A stretch of DNA of 64,000 nucleotides from Omphiscola glabra (Eukaryota > Mollusca > Gastropoda > Lymnaeidae). Position 1 is the first letter of the stretch. Every line of letters begins with the position of its first letter. The notes under the pieces are model-generated. The model saw only the letters and a list, made by a program, of their open reading frames with translations. It was not told where the DNA came from and ran no database searches. The stretch lies in the NCBI GenBank assembly GCA_964017045.1, contig OZ024810.1:4572504-4636503 (forward strand), in the 5' to 3' direction. Position numbers and translations under genes: made by a program. Below, piece after piece: positions 23,106 to 34,056 of this stretch.

Positions 23106-24232
23106 TACGCTGAGTTAGTATAAAGTTAATTTTTTTTTTAAAAGGCCCAAAAACAAAATTTAATATTGCACAAGAATTCCCAAGGTGGTCCCAAGAATTC
23201 CCACTTTTTTTTTAATAAGCTCCACGCTTGTAGTAAATACTTAAAAGTTTTTTCATGATTATTTATAAAGTTACGTCTGACGAAACACATGTGGGCAAAT
23301 GAGGGGGAGGGGGGCATACTTTTACTCACTCCGCGATGTCTGCTGTTGGTGCCTTCTGCTGGTCTCTGGTGTCATAAAGATGGACGCCAGACGTTGTGTT
23401 TCAGCATACGTTGCAGCAGATGCTCCTGTGGCGTGTGGGTTCCAACCTCAGAACCGCGCTTGGATTCATACATGACTAATAAAATGGTCTGGGTGGTGAG
23501 ATAAAAGTATGCGGGGGGGGGGCTGGGGGGAGTCATATCTCACATTTTTCTAAAATAAAGAAAAAAGACATTTTTAGACATATTTAAGGTATGATCAAAG
23601 TCTCCAAGATTTAATCAGGCGTCACCGGGCGTCAGACTAGTTGGGGCGTCAGACTAGTTGGGGCGTCAACATGGGATTTTTTGGTGGTTTAATGATCAAA
23701 AAAGGGGTTTTCAGAGCTTAATAAAAAAAAGGGGGTGGGGCATAAAAATGAATCTTGTCCCCTTTTGCCAAACACTCTAGCTACGCCTCTGTCCACCATT
23801 AGTCACACCAGCTAGACTCCAATTAGGTATGGCCAGTATGGCTTCACATGGGCAGTTGCCCTGGCGTCACCAAGCTCTTCAGCTCTGACCGCGGCACCTA
23901 AGAGTCGCGATCACGGACAATAGAAAGTGTGTTTGTGTGTCAGGTGAAGGGCCGGCATGCAAAGCTGCGTCTGTAGGCCTTCCTGGTGCCAAGTGGGTAA
24001 AAGAACGCCCCTGGTCATTCAGCTTGACAGCTCTTGAGCAACTCTATCCCCGGTGCTCAGGCACTTCGTCATGTCTGGCCGACAAATCACGTGACCGTCT
24101 TGATGACAATGTCATGTGTCATACACCTCCTGAGCATCGGAATTTTAAAAAACCCAATGTTTTATGTTACATCCATGTGTTGTATGTGGTCCTCGTGAGG
24201 TATACATAAGACAGGAGTTAGATAGTCGGAGT
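23106..24232. other. Intergenic DNA with one weak exon-like segment
   Basis: No confident gene. GC-richer islands at 23290-23490 and 23940-24120 are open in more than one frame. A GGGGCGTCAGACTAGTT direct duplication lies near 23635-23665. Poly-G runs are present. Confidence 0.45.
23944..24091 (+). CDS. Weak exon-like open segment, Cys-containing
   Basis: After GTTTGTGTGTCAG (AG 23942-23943) a frame reads EGPACKAASVGLPGAKWVKE, then RPWSFSLTALEQLYPRCSGT and SSCLADKS, before a possible CGTGACC donor. Cysteine spacing looks extracellular. There is no partner exon and the family is not recognised. Confidence 0.2.
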
Positions 24233-24610
24233 CGAATGTCACCGACCTGAATGTCACTGACCTGACTGTCACTGACCTGAATGTCACTGACCGCTCACTG
24301 ACCTGAATGTTACGGACCGGAATGTCATGGACCTGAATATTACGGACTGAATGTCATGGACCTGAATGTTACAGACTGAATGTCATGGACCTGAATATTA
24401 CGGACTGAATGTCATGGGCCTGAATGTTACAGACCTGAATGTCATAGACCTGAATGTCATGAACCTGAATGTTACGGACCTGCCTGTCATGGACCTGAAT
24501 GTCACGGACCTGAATGTCACAGACATGAATATCACGGACATGAAGGTCATGGACTTGAATTTCATGGACATGAATGTCACGGACCTGAATGTCATGGACC
24601 TGAATGGGAG
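24233..24610 (+). repeat. 15-bp minisatellite CTGAATGTCATGGAC
   Basis: About 25 imperfect copies. The unit length is three times five, so frames stay open on both strands (LNVTD or similar repeats); these are not genes. Confidence 0.93.
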
Positions 24611-24949
24611 AATTAATCGTCAAAATTAACCCTAATCCTAAAGACAAATATAAAATCTCTGAAAAGGATGGGGGGGGGCGGGGGGCGCGAGGATTGTTTA
24701 TCTACTGTATTTCGTTCTCCCGCTACAGTCAACAATCCATCGGGTCATTTTTACGCTTTCCTTTATATTAAAAAAGGTCAAAGGTCGATTGTTGATTGTT
24801 TTATTCAAAAAATTAATTGACAAGATGTACCGGTATTCGCGATAATATTTGGGATTCGATTCTGGCTTCAGCTTATTTGATATACCAAAATATCGATACC
24901 TAGTTTTACTTTCAGCTGTATTGAACAATACCAAAATGTAATAAATTAT

Positions 24950-25320
24950 GTTAACCCCCCCCCCCCCCCCAATTTCTCCAAAAACTCAAAACTCCTTCCT
25001 CTTACTTTGGTCATTCAGTTTGACCCCCCCCCCCCCCGGCCATAACTAACATCTACCATTTCTAGAAGACCTTCCCTCCCCACTGCCATAACTAGCTTCT
25101 ACCATTTCTAGGAGACCTTCCCTGCCCCCCCCCCCCCGCCCTAACTAACATCTACCATTTCTAGAAGACCTTCCCTCCCCACTGCCATAACTAGCTTCTA
25201 CCATTTCTAGGAGACCTTCCCTGCCCCCCCCCCCCCCCGCCCTAACTAACATCTACCATTTCTAGGAGACCTTCCCCCCCCTGCCATAACTACAATTTCT
25301 AGGAGACTTTCCCTTCCCCC
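24950..25320 (+). repeat. Poly-C-punctuated ~50-bp repeat
   Basis: Units with TAACTAACATCTACCATTTC and TAGAAGACCTTCCCT (or GGAGACC) are separated by C-runs of up to about 17. Six half-units are seen. It is a likely assembly or replication-slippage hot spot. Confidence 0.9.
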
Positions 25321-25348
25321 CACCCCCCAAGCCCCCAGCAGTCGTTAC

Positions 25349-25492
25349 TCAGACTGCTCATGGACATGACTTCCATGGTGTTGGTGCGGCAGTGGCTCTC
25401 CATGGTCAAGACAATTTCTTTGGTGGGCTCTTTGGCCTGCATCGATACCATCACCACGCGTGGAGTCGATGTGGCGCGACTGTCCGAGAGAC
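25349..25492 (-). CDS. Candidate internal exon (phase 1-1), unknown gene
   Basis: On the minus strand ATGTCCAG precedes 25492 and CTGA/GTAACG follows at 25349. The 144-nt interval is open, with two bases finishing the first codon and one base left over, so it is phase-symmetric as in shuffled extracellular exons. It reads LSDSRATSTPRVVMVSMQAK, then EPTKEIVLTMESHCRTNTME and VMSMSSL. Third codon positions are mostly G/C, unlike the AT-rich surroundings, which supports coding. The plus strand is also open here in one frame, but with less biased composition. The family is not recognised and no partner exon was found. Confidence 0.35.
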
Positions 25493-25657
25493 CTGGACAT
25501 ATCGAGACGCGGTCAGCGTATGAGTAGTGATGTAATTGGAGACGTGCGGCGTGTCACTCGTGTCAGCCATTTAAGACATATTGCTCATGCCGTAAAATCT
25601 CTGCTGTTGTGAAAATTCCCGTGCAACTGCATGTGACGTCCATATTTGACGTCACAT

Positions 25658-25854
25658 CAGCGGTTCTCAGCCCGTGGGTCGCGACCCCTTAGGGGGTCGA
25701 ACGGCCCTTTCAGAGGGATCGCCTAAGACCATCGGAAAACACAACTACTCTACAGTTATGAAGCAGAAACGATAATAATTTTGTGGTTAAGGGTCGCCCC
25801 AACATGAGGAACTGCGTTAAAGGGTCGCGGCATCAGGAAGGTTGAGAACCACTG
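25658..25854 (-). mobile_element. SPIN-like hAT MITE, ~197 bp
   Basis: The right end read in reverse is CAGTGGTTCTCAACCTTCCT and the left end is CAGCGGTTCTCAGCCCGTGG. Interior blocks include GGGTCGCGACCCCTTAGGGG and, in reverse, AGTTCCTCATGTTGGGGCGA. Flanks CGTCACAT (25650-25657) and CTTCACGT (25855-25862) match at 6 of 8 bases, consistent with an aged 8-bp hAT duplication. Confidence 0.87.
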
Positions 25855-26034
25855 CTTCACGTAGCTGATGCCTTTATTGGTGGCTATAAATAAAAAAAAA
25901 TATATATATATTAAAAAACACAACAGAGTATCATTATAAAAAAAATGACCGCTGTATTTTACTCAATTGTTTTATTTATGTTTATTCGTTTGATTAAGCT
26001 GTGTACAGCACACTTGATATTAAGAGTAAGTTCC

Positions 26035-26150
26035 ATTCTTTGATAGAATTAGTTCAACTCTTTGTTAGTTAGAGTTAGTTCCACTGCTTGTTGGTTAGAG
26101 TTAGTTCCACTCTTTCTTAGTTAGAATTAGTTCCACTCTTTGTGAACCAC
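26035..26150 (+). repeat. ~30-bp repeat TTAGTTCCACTCTTTGTTAG, about 4 copies
   Basis: Imperfect tandem copies of TAGTTCCACTCTTTGTTAGT with AGAGT spacers, just upstream of the MITE at 26171. Confidence 0.8.
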
Positions 26151-26170
26151 AACGTCGACAACAAATTAAA

Positions 26171-26510
26171 GGCTGCGACTATTCGTACCCGGGTACCAGA
26201 AGTGAGAGGTTGGGATTAAAAAACTATTAAAAATATTATTGTTGGGTTTGCAAGACAAAATGATGAGTCTAATGGGACCCGGGTGCGAATGGCGGCGCTG
26301 GGTGTCATGGTCCATTTTGACTAAATGCTATTCGGATTTCATTTGTGGTAGTTTTTCTTAGTTAAACTGAAGAATTAAGTTTACAAACATATAGTCCATT
26401 CAATTATCTTTCATGTGATACCCCATTTTGTCTTACAAACCCAACAATAATAAATAGTTTTTTAATTCCAACCTCTCACTTCTGGTACCGGGGTACGAAT
26501 AGCCACTTCG
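26171..26510. mobile_element. MITE with ~90-bp inverted repeats and 9-bp duplication
   Basis: The left arm has ACTATTCGTACCCGGGTACC, then AGAAGTGAGAGGTTGGGATT and TTGTTGGGTTTGCAAGACAA. The same blocks appear in reverse at the right end. CAAATTAAA is repeated exactly at 26162-26170 and 26511-26519. The centre is unique (about 26280-26420). A 9-bp duplication with long inverted arms suggests a Mutator- or Merlin-type parent, but I cannot assign it. Confidence 0.88.
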
Positions 26511-26519
26511 CAAATTAAA

Positions 26520-27325
26520 TATAGATTTCAAAGTCATCCAGATTTTGTTAAAATATCATACTTATGAAGGGGTGAGACAATTGTTTTCAATATCATGATT
26601 GTCGCACTGATATCTTAGATATTGATTGTCGCACTGATATCTTAGATCTTAATTGTCGCTCCAGATACGACCATTAAGTTTCCCCATACCTTGTTGCATA
26701 TATTTACATCTACCTAACGTGAGTTAGGTCACCCCCTCCCCAACAACACTTATTATTAAGATGATAAAACAAGATTAAAACATATTTTAAAGTAAAATGC
26801 GAAATAATTATAACATTAAGCACTTCGGCTAAGAAGTTAGTAAAATAAAATAAAAAATTTTTAAAGGGAGATCACTCTAAATAATTTTTTATATATTTAA
26901 GTTAAGAATGTAATGTAAACATTGTGAGTTTGATCTTTAAAACAAAATGCACGAATTCTCAGGTCTGCTTGACTTTATTAGAATGCTTTCAAATATATAA
27001 TTAATTTTTGAAAAATTAATCTAGTGACTACGTTTCATAAATATTGAAAAATAAAAAGGAAAAGTATTCTTGAATCGAAAAGTGTGTGGCAATAAATATA
27101 ATCGCATTCAATTTCAAAATTCATGATTCATCAGGCTTTTTAAATCTTTTTTTTTGGGACACCACAATTGCCACAAACAATCAAGAGGAGGAGGCATGGA
27201 CTACTGAATGACTTAAGCAGACATTTTGTGGAGGAAATTGGAAAGAAAATTAATATTTTCAAGTTTTCTGGAAACTTCATGTTCCTCGATGTTATCACAC
27301 TTCAAAACAAAATAATTTTTTTGGT
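26520..27325. other. AT-rich intergenic DNA
   Basis: No gene is supported. One small tandem (GATTGTCGCACTGATATCTT) lies at about 26598-26660. Confidence 0.55.
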
Positions 27326-27329
27326 TATT

Positions 27330-27435
27330 GCACGCTACTGGTCCCTCTGTCGCTCACCCTAACCCGAACCCTAAATCTATCATAAACAAAGGGAAGTGAC
27401 TCCCAATAAGGGGACCACAACAGCACATTAGCCCA
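27330..27435 (-). repeat. Inverted copy of the dispersed repeat at 5920-6035
   Basis: It contains ATTGCACGCTACTGGTCCCT, CTCACCCTAACCCGAACCCT, AAATCTATCATAAACAAAGG and CACAACAGCACATTAGCC. These are reverse complements, in reverse order, of the intron 1 copy. Confidence 0.75.
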
Positions 27436-27966
27436 AAGATTCTATCGTGGCATAAAAGCAGTGCACTTAAGGTGAGTTAAGTTTGTGTTGTATTATTTCT
27501 TTATTTTGTCCAAGTATTGCAATTATTTAAATAATATTTTTCTTTGTAAAACTTACTTGAATAAAACAATAAAACAACTACTGCGCCCTTTCCCCAGAAA
27601 AAAGTCTACCCCCCCCCCCAAATGCCTATTATGAAGGCTAACAGTCAATTTGTTGCTGACGTATGAATATATTAAGAAAACAACAACAACACACATGTTG
27701 TCTAGTAACAGGGCGGCCCCAAAGGGGGGAACCTCGTTTGCATAAAATCTTATATTTCATCCAAAATTAATAATTGTCACCCCCCCCCTCCCCACCACCC
27801 CCGACTCCATCTATATTGTTAAAAATTTAATTAAAAGAAATATCTTCAATTTGAGAATTTAAGGGCTCTAAAAATGTGTTGTGCCTTAAGTTAACCCGAA
27901 TGAGAACCTCACGGTTGATCGTACAGCTGTTAACGTGAATATAGCGAGGTGAAGCCCCGACCCGAG

Positions 27967-28352
27967 GGTCACGGTATAGAGTATTGTCAGTGTAATGTCA
28001 GTGTGTTGTCAGTGTGTTGTCAGTGCGTTGTCAGTGCGTTGTCAGTGTGTTGTCAGTGCATTGTCAGTGTGTTGTCAGTGTGTTGTCAGTGTATTGTCAG
28101 TGTGTTTTCAGTGTATTGTCAGTCTGTTGTCAGTGTGTTGATAGTGCGTTGTCAGTGTGTTGTCAGTGTATTGTCAGTGTATTGTCAGTGTGTTGTCAGT
28201 GTATTGTCAGTGTGTTTTCAGTGTATTGTCAGTGTGTTGTCAGTGTGTTGTCAGTGCGTTGTCAGTGTATTGTCAGTGTGTTGTCAGTGTGTTGTCAGTG
28301 TGTTGTCAGTGTGTTGTCAGTGTATTGTCAGTGTGTTGTCAGTGTATTGTCA
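27967..28352 (+). repeat. 11-bp minisatellite CAGTGTGTTGT, about 35 copies
   Basis: Variants are CAGTGTATTGT and CAGTGCGTTGT. Translated frames give V-V-S-V-L-S-V-type repeats, which are not genes. Confidence 0.97.
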
Positions 28353-28404
28353 CGGAAACTATCACATGAGAACTTTAACTTTCTCATTCATTTCAATTCT
28401 GTTG

Positions 28405-28572
28405 ATCTGACGGCGAGGGCGGAAGTCTCTCTCCATCAGATCTGTGGTGTCAATGAATCAGATCTGTGGTGTCAATGAATCAAGGGTGGGGGATGGGGGT
28501 GTGAGGGCGGAAGTCTCTCTCCATCAGATCTGTGGTGTCGATGAATCAAGGGTGGGGGATGGGGGTGTGACT
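28405..28572 (+). repeat. Two-copy ~72-90-bp duplication, with a third diverged copy at 28885-28960
   Basis: GAGGGCGGAAGTCTCTCTCC followed by ATCAGATCTGTGGTGTCAAT and GAATCAAGGGTGGGGGATGG occurs twice. The first copy has an extra internal 22-bp duplication. The GCTGACGGCCAGGGCTGAAG and ATCAGATCTGTGGTGTCAAG blocks at 28894-28943 are a third, older copy. Confidence 0.85.
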
Positions 28573-29562
28573 CATCTCATAAGTCTCATCATCTGATTTT
28601 TTAAATTTTTTTTTGGTGGTGTTGATGTGTTTTTTTTTCAAAAAGGGATGGTATGGGGGGGTGTAAACTAAGCCTAAAGATTTTAAAGTAGAAGTAATCA
28701 ATTATCAAAATTCTCACTGCTAATGTAAAGTTGGAATTAAGAAATAACATTAGAGCAAGAAGAACACAAAAAAATGTCATTAAATAAAAAAAAATCATGA
28801 TAAAATAGCAACACTTACACTGTTTGGGCCCAGTGCTTGGCCAAGATTGAACAGTGTACTTCACTGCGACTCATTGAGTGGTCTTGTGTTGAGCTGACGG
28901 CCAGGGCTGAAGTCTTGACATCAGATCTGTGGTGTCAAGGAATCGGTGGGGTTTGGCTGGGGGGGAGGGGGAAAGAAACTCCAGATCGGGTTCGGAGACG
29001 AGTTCGTAACAAAATGTCACAAAATGTAAAATAATGCCATGACGTCATTCTTAAATTGATGATATCGGAGTAGGAGTCGCAACTTTATCGCAAAATGTTT
29101 TGATAATCTCTAACAAAGTATAAACCATTTCACAATAAATACTACAAGAAATTCCCTTGGGAAATGTGTGTGATTTTTCCTTCTCTGGCACTTTTAGTTT
29201 TGTGTCTTCAATAACCAAGACCAAGGCCCTTAACTTGGCCAATGAAATAGGATCTAAGCCAAATATTGGTCAAGAGTTGTATCTCTTGAATAAAATTCCC
29301 TCCCCCTGTGTTGACTTGCGCGTGTAATGAGCTTGTTCCCCTGCCCACTTAAAGTCGTCTGGCCTCAGAGGGCGCTGTGTGCTTACAGAGATAGAGTTTC
29401 TCCCCTCTCCTGACAAAAGGGTGCACCACCTTTCACCAGGTAGCCAAACATGGCACCGCCGATGATCAAATACACAGTCGCCATACCGAGTTACCTATTA
29501 TGATAGCACGAACACATTAAATTGAAAAAAAAATGATAATACTATCTTAATATGAAATCACG
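28573..29562. other. Intergenic DNA
   Basis: No gene is supported; poly-T/poly-G tracts and short frames only. Confidence 0.5.
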
Positions 29563-30498
29563 TGTTTCGGTAGTTGGGGGCGTGGTCTGTAGTCTGTACA
29601 GATCCCGTGTTTCTGTAGTTGGGGGCGTTGTCTGTGGTCTGTACAGATCCCGTGTTTCTGTAGTTGGGAGCGTGATCTGTACAGATCCCGTGTTTCGGTA
29701 GTTGGGGGCGTGGTCTGTAGTCTGTACAGATCCCGTGTTTCTGTAGTTGGGGGCGTTGTCTGTGGTCTGTACAGATCCCGTGTTTCTGTAGTTGGGAGCG
29801 TGATCTGTACAGATCCCGTGTTTCTGTAGTTGGGGGCGTTGTCTGTGGTCTGTACAGATCCCGTGTTTCGGTAGTTGGAAGCGTTGTCTGTACAGATCCC
29901 GTGTTTCTGTAGTTGGGGGCGTTGTCTGTAGTCTGTACAGATCCCGTGTTTCTGTAGTTGGGAGCGTGATCTGTACAGATCCCGTGTTTCTGTAGTTGGG
30001 GGCGTTGTCTGTAGTCTGTACAGATCCCGTGTTTCGGTAGTTGAGAGCGTGGTCTGTACAGATCCCGTGTTTCGGTAGTTGGGGGCGTGGTATGTACAGA
30101 TCCCGTGTTTCTGTAGTTGGGAGCGTGATCTGTACAGATCCCGTGTTTCTGTAGTTGGGGGCGTGGTCTGTAGTCTGTACAGATCCCGTGTTTCGGTAGT
30201 TGGGAGCGTGATCTGTACAGATCCCGTGTTTCTGTAGTTGGGGGCGTTGTCTGTAGTCTGTACAGATTCCGTGTTTCTGTAGTTGGGGGCGTACTCTGTA
30301 CAGATCCCGTGTTTCGGTAGTTGGGGGCGTTGTCTGTAAAGATCCTGTGTTTCTGTAGTTGGCGGCGTTGTCTGTACAGATCCCGTGTTTCTGTAGTTGG
30401 GGGCGTTGTCTGTACAGATCCCGTGTTTCTGTAGTTGGGGGCGTAGTCTGTACAGATCCCGTGTTTCTGTAGTTGGGAGCGTGGTCTGTACTAATCCC
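29563..30498 (+). repeat. 38/45-bp two-length minisatellite
   Basis: The unit core is CCCGTGTTTCTGTAGTTGGG, then GGCGTTGTCTG, with or without a 7-bp TAGTCTG insert, then TACAGAT. About 23 units; long and short forms alternate irregularly. The array sits about 60 bp after an AT-rich break. Confidence 0.95.
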
Positions 30499-30514
30499 GG
30501 CTATAGAATTCAGT

Positions 30515-30930
30515 TAAACGCCATAGTCTATTGTCTAAATTCTAAAGTATATGTTCTATAGTCTATTCTATTGTCGATTTTCTAGAGTCTGTAGTCTATT
30601 GTCCATAGTCTATAGTCTATTGTATATAGTCTTTTGCTTATTGTCAATAGTAAATGTCTATAGTCTATTTTCTATTATCTATTGTCTATAGTCTATTGTC
30701 TAAATTCTTTTTGTCTCTAGTTTATTGTCTATATTATATTGTCTATAATATCTCTATTGTCTATGGCCTAGAGTGTATAGTTTATAATATATAATCTATT
30801 TCTATTGTCTATAGTCTATTGTCTATAGTCTATTGTCTATAATCTATTGTCTACAGTCTATTGTCTATAGTCTATTGTCTATAGTCTATAGTCTATTGTC
30901 TATAGTCTATTGTATTTAGTCTATATCTGT
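30515..30930 (+). repeat. ~14-bp degenerate repeat TATTGTCTATAGTC
   Basis: It is highly degenerate at the left and regular at 30790-30915. Only a 20-30-bp join separates it from the preceding array. Confidence 0.88.
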
Positions 30931-30977
30931 AGTCTTTCCCAATACTATGATTTAGACAATTTAAAATTCATAGTTGA

Positions 30978-31110
30978 ATTTGTGTTTGTTTGTGACATTT
31001 TGTGTGTGTTTGTGACATTTTGTGTGTGTTTGTGACATTTTGTGACATTTTGTGTGTGTTTGTGACAGTTTGTGTGTGTTTGTGTGTCTTTGTGTGTTGT
31101 TAATGGGATG
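30978..31110 (+). repeat. TTTGTGACATTTTGTGTGTG repeats and GT-rich tail
   Basis: About five copies of a 20- to 24-bp unit. Confidence 0.85.
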
Positions 31111-31339
31111 CAACAAAATTTTAGTGTTAAGGTTTTTGTTGTTATCTCAACCTGTGCCGCGCTCCCTTTTCACGAAAAATCTCTACAGTGGACAAAAAAA
31201 CAACAAACAAAACACATCCCCTCCGCATAAAGAGATAAATTGCCTCCCTGGGCTGACCGCGCCCCCTTCTGGTGACGTATTTATTTATGAATTATGCTAT
31301 TTATTTATGAATTATAGCTACTGACTAAGAACGGTCGCA

Positions 31340-31422
31340 TATCTTCAGCTAGGGGTCTATCTGCTTCATCAGCTAGGGGTCTATCTGCTTCATCAGCTAG
31401 GGGTCTATCTGCTTCATCGTAA
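31340..31422 (+). repeat. 24-bp repeat, 3.5 copies
   Basis: The unit contains TCAGCTAGGGGTCTATCTGC and TTCA; copies are identical. Confidence 0.9.
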
Positions 31423-31497
31423 CTTCAAGTTTCAAAGTAACATACGGTTTTCCCAACATTACACGTTAGGACTTTGGGGGGGGGGTGGCATGGTACC

Positions 31498-31592
31498 ATT
31501 CACAAGCAGGATCACACTCAGGATCACAATCACAAGCAGGATCACACTCAGGATCACAATCACAAGCAGGATCACACTCAGGATCACAATCA
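31498..31592 (+). repeat. 30-bp repeat, 3 copies
   Basis: The unit is CAATCACAAGCAGGATCACA plus CTCAGGATCA; copies are identical. Confidence 0.92.
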
Positions 31593-31729
31593 GCGTACGG
31601 GAGCATCTTCGTTGTCATGGCAACGGATTGTCGGAAGAATCTCTGTCTGTAAATACTAATTTAAAAGTGAAAGTCTTACTGACTTTAATTTCAAAATTAT
31701 TTTGCTATCGAAAAAATCTCGAAATAATA

Positions 31730-31815
31730 CTTTATGAAAGAGCTTGTACGGGCCGTAACACGTTATGAAAACTTGTGCGGGCCGTAACACATTATGAAAA
31801 CTTGTGCGGGCCGAA
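31730..31815 (+). repeat. ~29-bp repeat, 3 copies
   Basis: TTATGAAAACTTGTGCGGGC and CGTAACAC. It adjoins GGGCCGCGAAGTTGGTTCTG at 31882, a GC-rich stretch with GGGCCGC words. Confidence 0.8.
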
Positions 31816-31949
31816 AGATAATAGGACAGAGGGGAAGCTATTAAGAAAATAATAATAATGAAGGATATTTCGGTACTTTCCGGGCCGCGAAGTTGGTTCT
31901 GGCGGGCCGCATGTGGCTCGCGGGCCGTATGTTGTGCAGGCCAGCTTTA

Positions 31950-32185
31950 GGACTTTCAACACTATCAGAGCTTTGTCGTTCTCAAAATGTTTTTCGACTC
32001 CCAAACACCATCAGAGCTATGTCGTGTTTAAAATGTCTTTTCAGACTTTCAACACTATCAGACATATGTCTTTTTCAAATGTCTTTAAGACTTCCAACAC
32101 TATCAGAACTATGTCGTTTTCAAAAATGTCTTTGAAACTTTCAACACCATCAGAGCTATGTCGTTTTTAGAATGTCTCTGAAAAA
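31950..32185 (+). repeat. ~38-40-bp repeat, 6 copies
   Basis: TTTCAACACTATCAGAGCTA, then TGTCGTTTTCAAAATGTCT, with variable length at the 3' end of the unit. Confidence 0.88.
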
Positions 32186-32189
32186 CACC

Positions 32190-33077
32190 ATATAAGAATT
32201 CCCATGGGGTAGCTCACTGCTGCGCTATTGCTGTAACAAATCCTTATATTCTTCATTCGAATATTAATATCGTAGAAAATCTGCTCAACATTCAACTAAA
32301 ATCCTTTGCAGTTTTTAACTTCGCCGTTCAAATCCCCCCCCCCCCCCCTCGCGCAGACTTCCCCCACCCCCCTCCATTTTTTGTCCCTGCTCGCACTGCA
32401 GTATCAAGATGTTCATTATTCCAATGGGTCTTTAGTCCGCCCCATTCAACATTGCACTACCCTCGCCCAGCAGGGCCCCCTCTCTCACCGTGAACGCTGA
32501 AGCGGCTCAAGCCACCGGCGGCCGGCTCAGCGCCAAATCCCGAGTAAATATACACTGAATAAATGCCCGGAACAGGGGCGCATTGAAAGGACCGTAAAAA
32601 GCGGTATTTTGTAGGGGGCACAATGATGGCACTTGAAGATGTGGCAGCACGGAGAATCATTAGGGATCGTTGGAGTAGTGGCGGGGGAAGGTGAAGATGC
32701 CGGTTGGAGGTGGGGTGCCGGTTGGTGGATGGGGTGCCGGTTGGTGGGTGGGGTGGCGGTTGGAGGGTGGGGGGGAGGGGAGTCTTTGGAAGGATGACTG
32801 GACTTAAGACTTAGGTTCTGAGGGGTGGGAAGGGAAGCAAAAGAAATGAAGGCCGGGTGGGGGAGGGGGGCCTTGCAGGATGAAATATATTTTAGGTTAT
32901 GCCTTTGTGGAGAAGGAGAGGTTTTAAAATATGGAATCGATTTTGTGTGTATTCGATTTCAAAATAAACTTTAACAGGTTTCATCATTAATACTTATATG
33001 TTGTTATAGACACACTTACATTGCTGGGGTTATTACATTGTAATTCTTGCGTTCAGATTCTTGTGACTATTACTTCG
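32190..33077. other. Intergenic DNA with G-rich 19-bp repeat at 32698-32785
   Basis: No gene is supported. GGTTGGTGGATGGGGTGCC-type copies (about 4) lie at 32698-32785. Poly-C and poly-G runs are at 32332-32350 and 32765-32780. Confidence 0.55.
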
Positions 33078-33665
33078 GAAAACATTGCAACACGCCAAGT
33101 CCCAGTTCTAAATATGCCGTGACACATTGAAACACCCCAAGTCCCAGTTCCAAATATGCCGTGACACATTGCAGCACTCCAAGTCCCAGTTCCAAATATG
33201 CCGTGACACATTGCAACACGCCTAGTCCCAGTTCTAAATCTGCCGTGACACATTGCAGCACGCCAATTCCCAGTTCTAAATATGCCATGACACATTGCAA
33301 CACGCAAAGTCTCAGTTCTAAATATGCCGTGAAACATTGCAGCACGCCAAGTCCCAGTTCTAAATCTGCCGTGACACATTGCAGCACGCCTAGTCCCAGT
33401 TCTAAATCTGCCGTGACACATTGCAGCACGCCAATTCCCAGTTCTAAATATGCCGTGACACATTGCAACACGCAAAGTCTCAGTTCTAAATATGCCGTGA
33501 CACATTGCAACACGCCAAGTCCCAGTTCTAAATATGCCGTGACACATTGCAACACGCAAAGTCCCAGTTCTAAATATGCCGTGACACATTGCAACACGCC
33601 AAGTCCCAGTTCTAAATATGCCGTGACACATTGCAACACGCCAAGTCCCAGTTCTAAATATGCCT
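33078..33665 (+). repeat. 42-bp minisatellite, 14 copies
   Basis: The unit contains GTGACACATTGCAACACGCC and AAGTCCCAGTTCTAAATATG. 42 is 14 codons, so frames of 170-190 codons stay open on both strands. All frames are periodic and start and stop at the array edges, so they are not genes. Copies differ at a few sites (CAACACG/CAGCACG, TATGCC/TCTGCC) in a pattern suggesting multi-unit duplication. Confidence 0.97.
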
Positions 33666-33854
33666 TGAGTTTATCTTGACATCAGCTTCCTTTAAAAAAA
33701 CAAAAAGCGATTTAAAAACAATCTACTTGTTCTCACGTATTCTAAATAAATATGGTACGAATGATTGGTGAACACTTTTGGCCTTCATCCTTCATGCGAC
33801 AAGAATTGATAAACTTTTGTCCTTCATTCTTCATGCGACAAGAATTGATACTTC

Positions 33855-34045
33855 CAATCATGGGCGTCATTTCAATGTGTTTCGTGGTGGGGGTGCGTGG
33901 GTGGGGGTGGGACCAAAACTTGGTCGGCTTGTTGAGTTGTCTAGTTTTGGAGGCGCCACAGTATATCTCAATTTGAATAAAACCTGCAAATTCGGGGTAA
34001 GGGGGAGGGCAAATGCACCAACCTGCCCTGTGCAAATGACGCACC
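33855..34045. mobile_element. Possible MITE with GGCGTCATTT ends
   Basis: The left end CATGGGCGTCATTTCAATG and the right end, in reverse, GCAGGTGCGTCATTTGCACA are weakly inverted. Inside are GGGGGTGCGTGGGTGGGGGT and, in the right half, CCTGCAAATTCGGGG. A related sequence lies at 63385-63495 (GGCGTCATTTGG, GAATTTGCAAAGTTTATT, GTTTTGTGGCGCC), so this is a dispersed family. The class is not assigned. Confidence 0.45.
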
Positions 34046-34056
34046 TGCTTCCAGTG

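Noticed and set aside
33053..33679. Frames of 170-190 codons on both strands
   Set aside because: Periodic 14-residue repeats from the 42-bp array.
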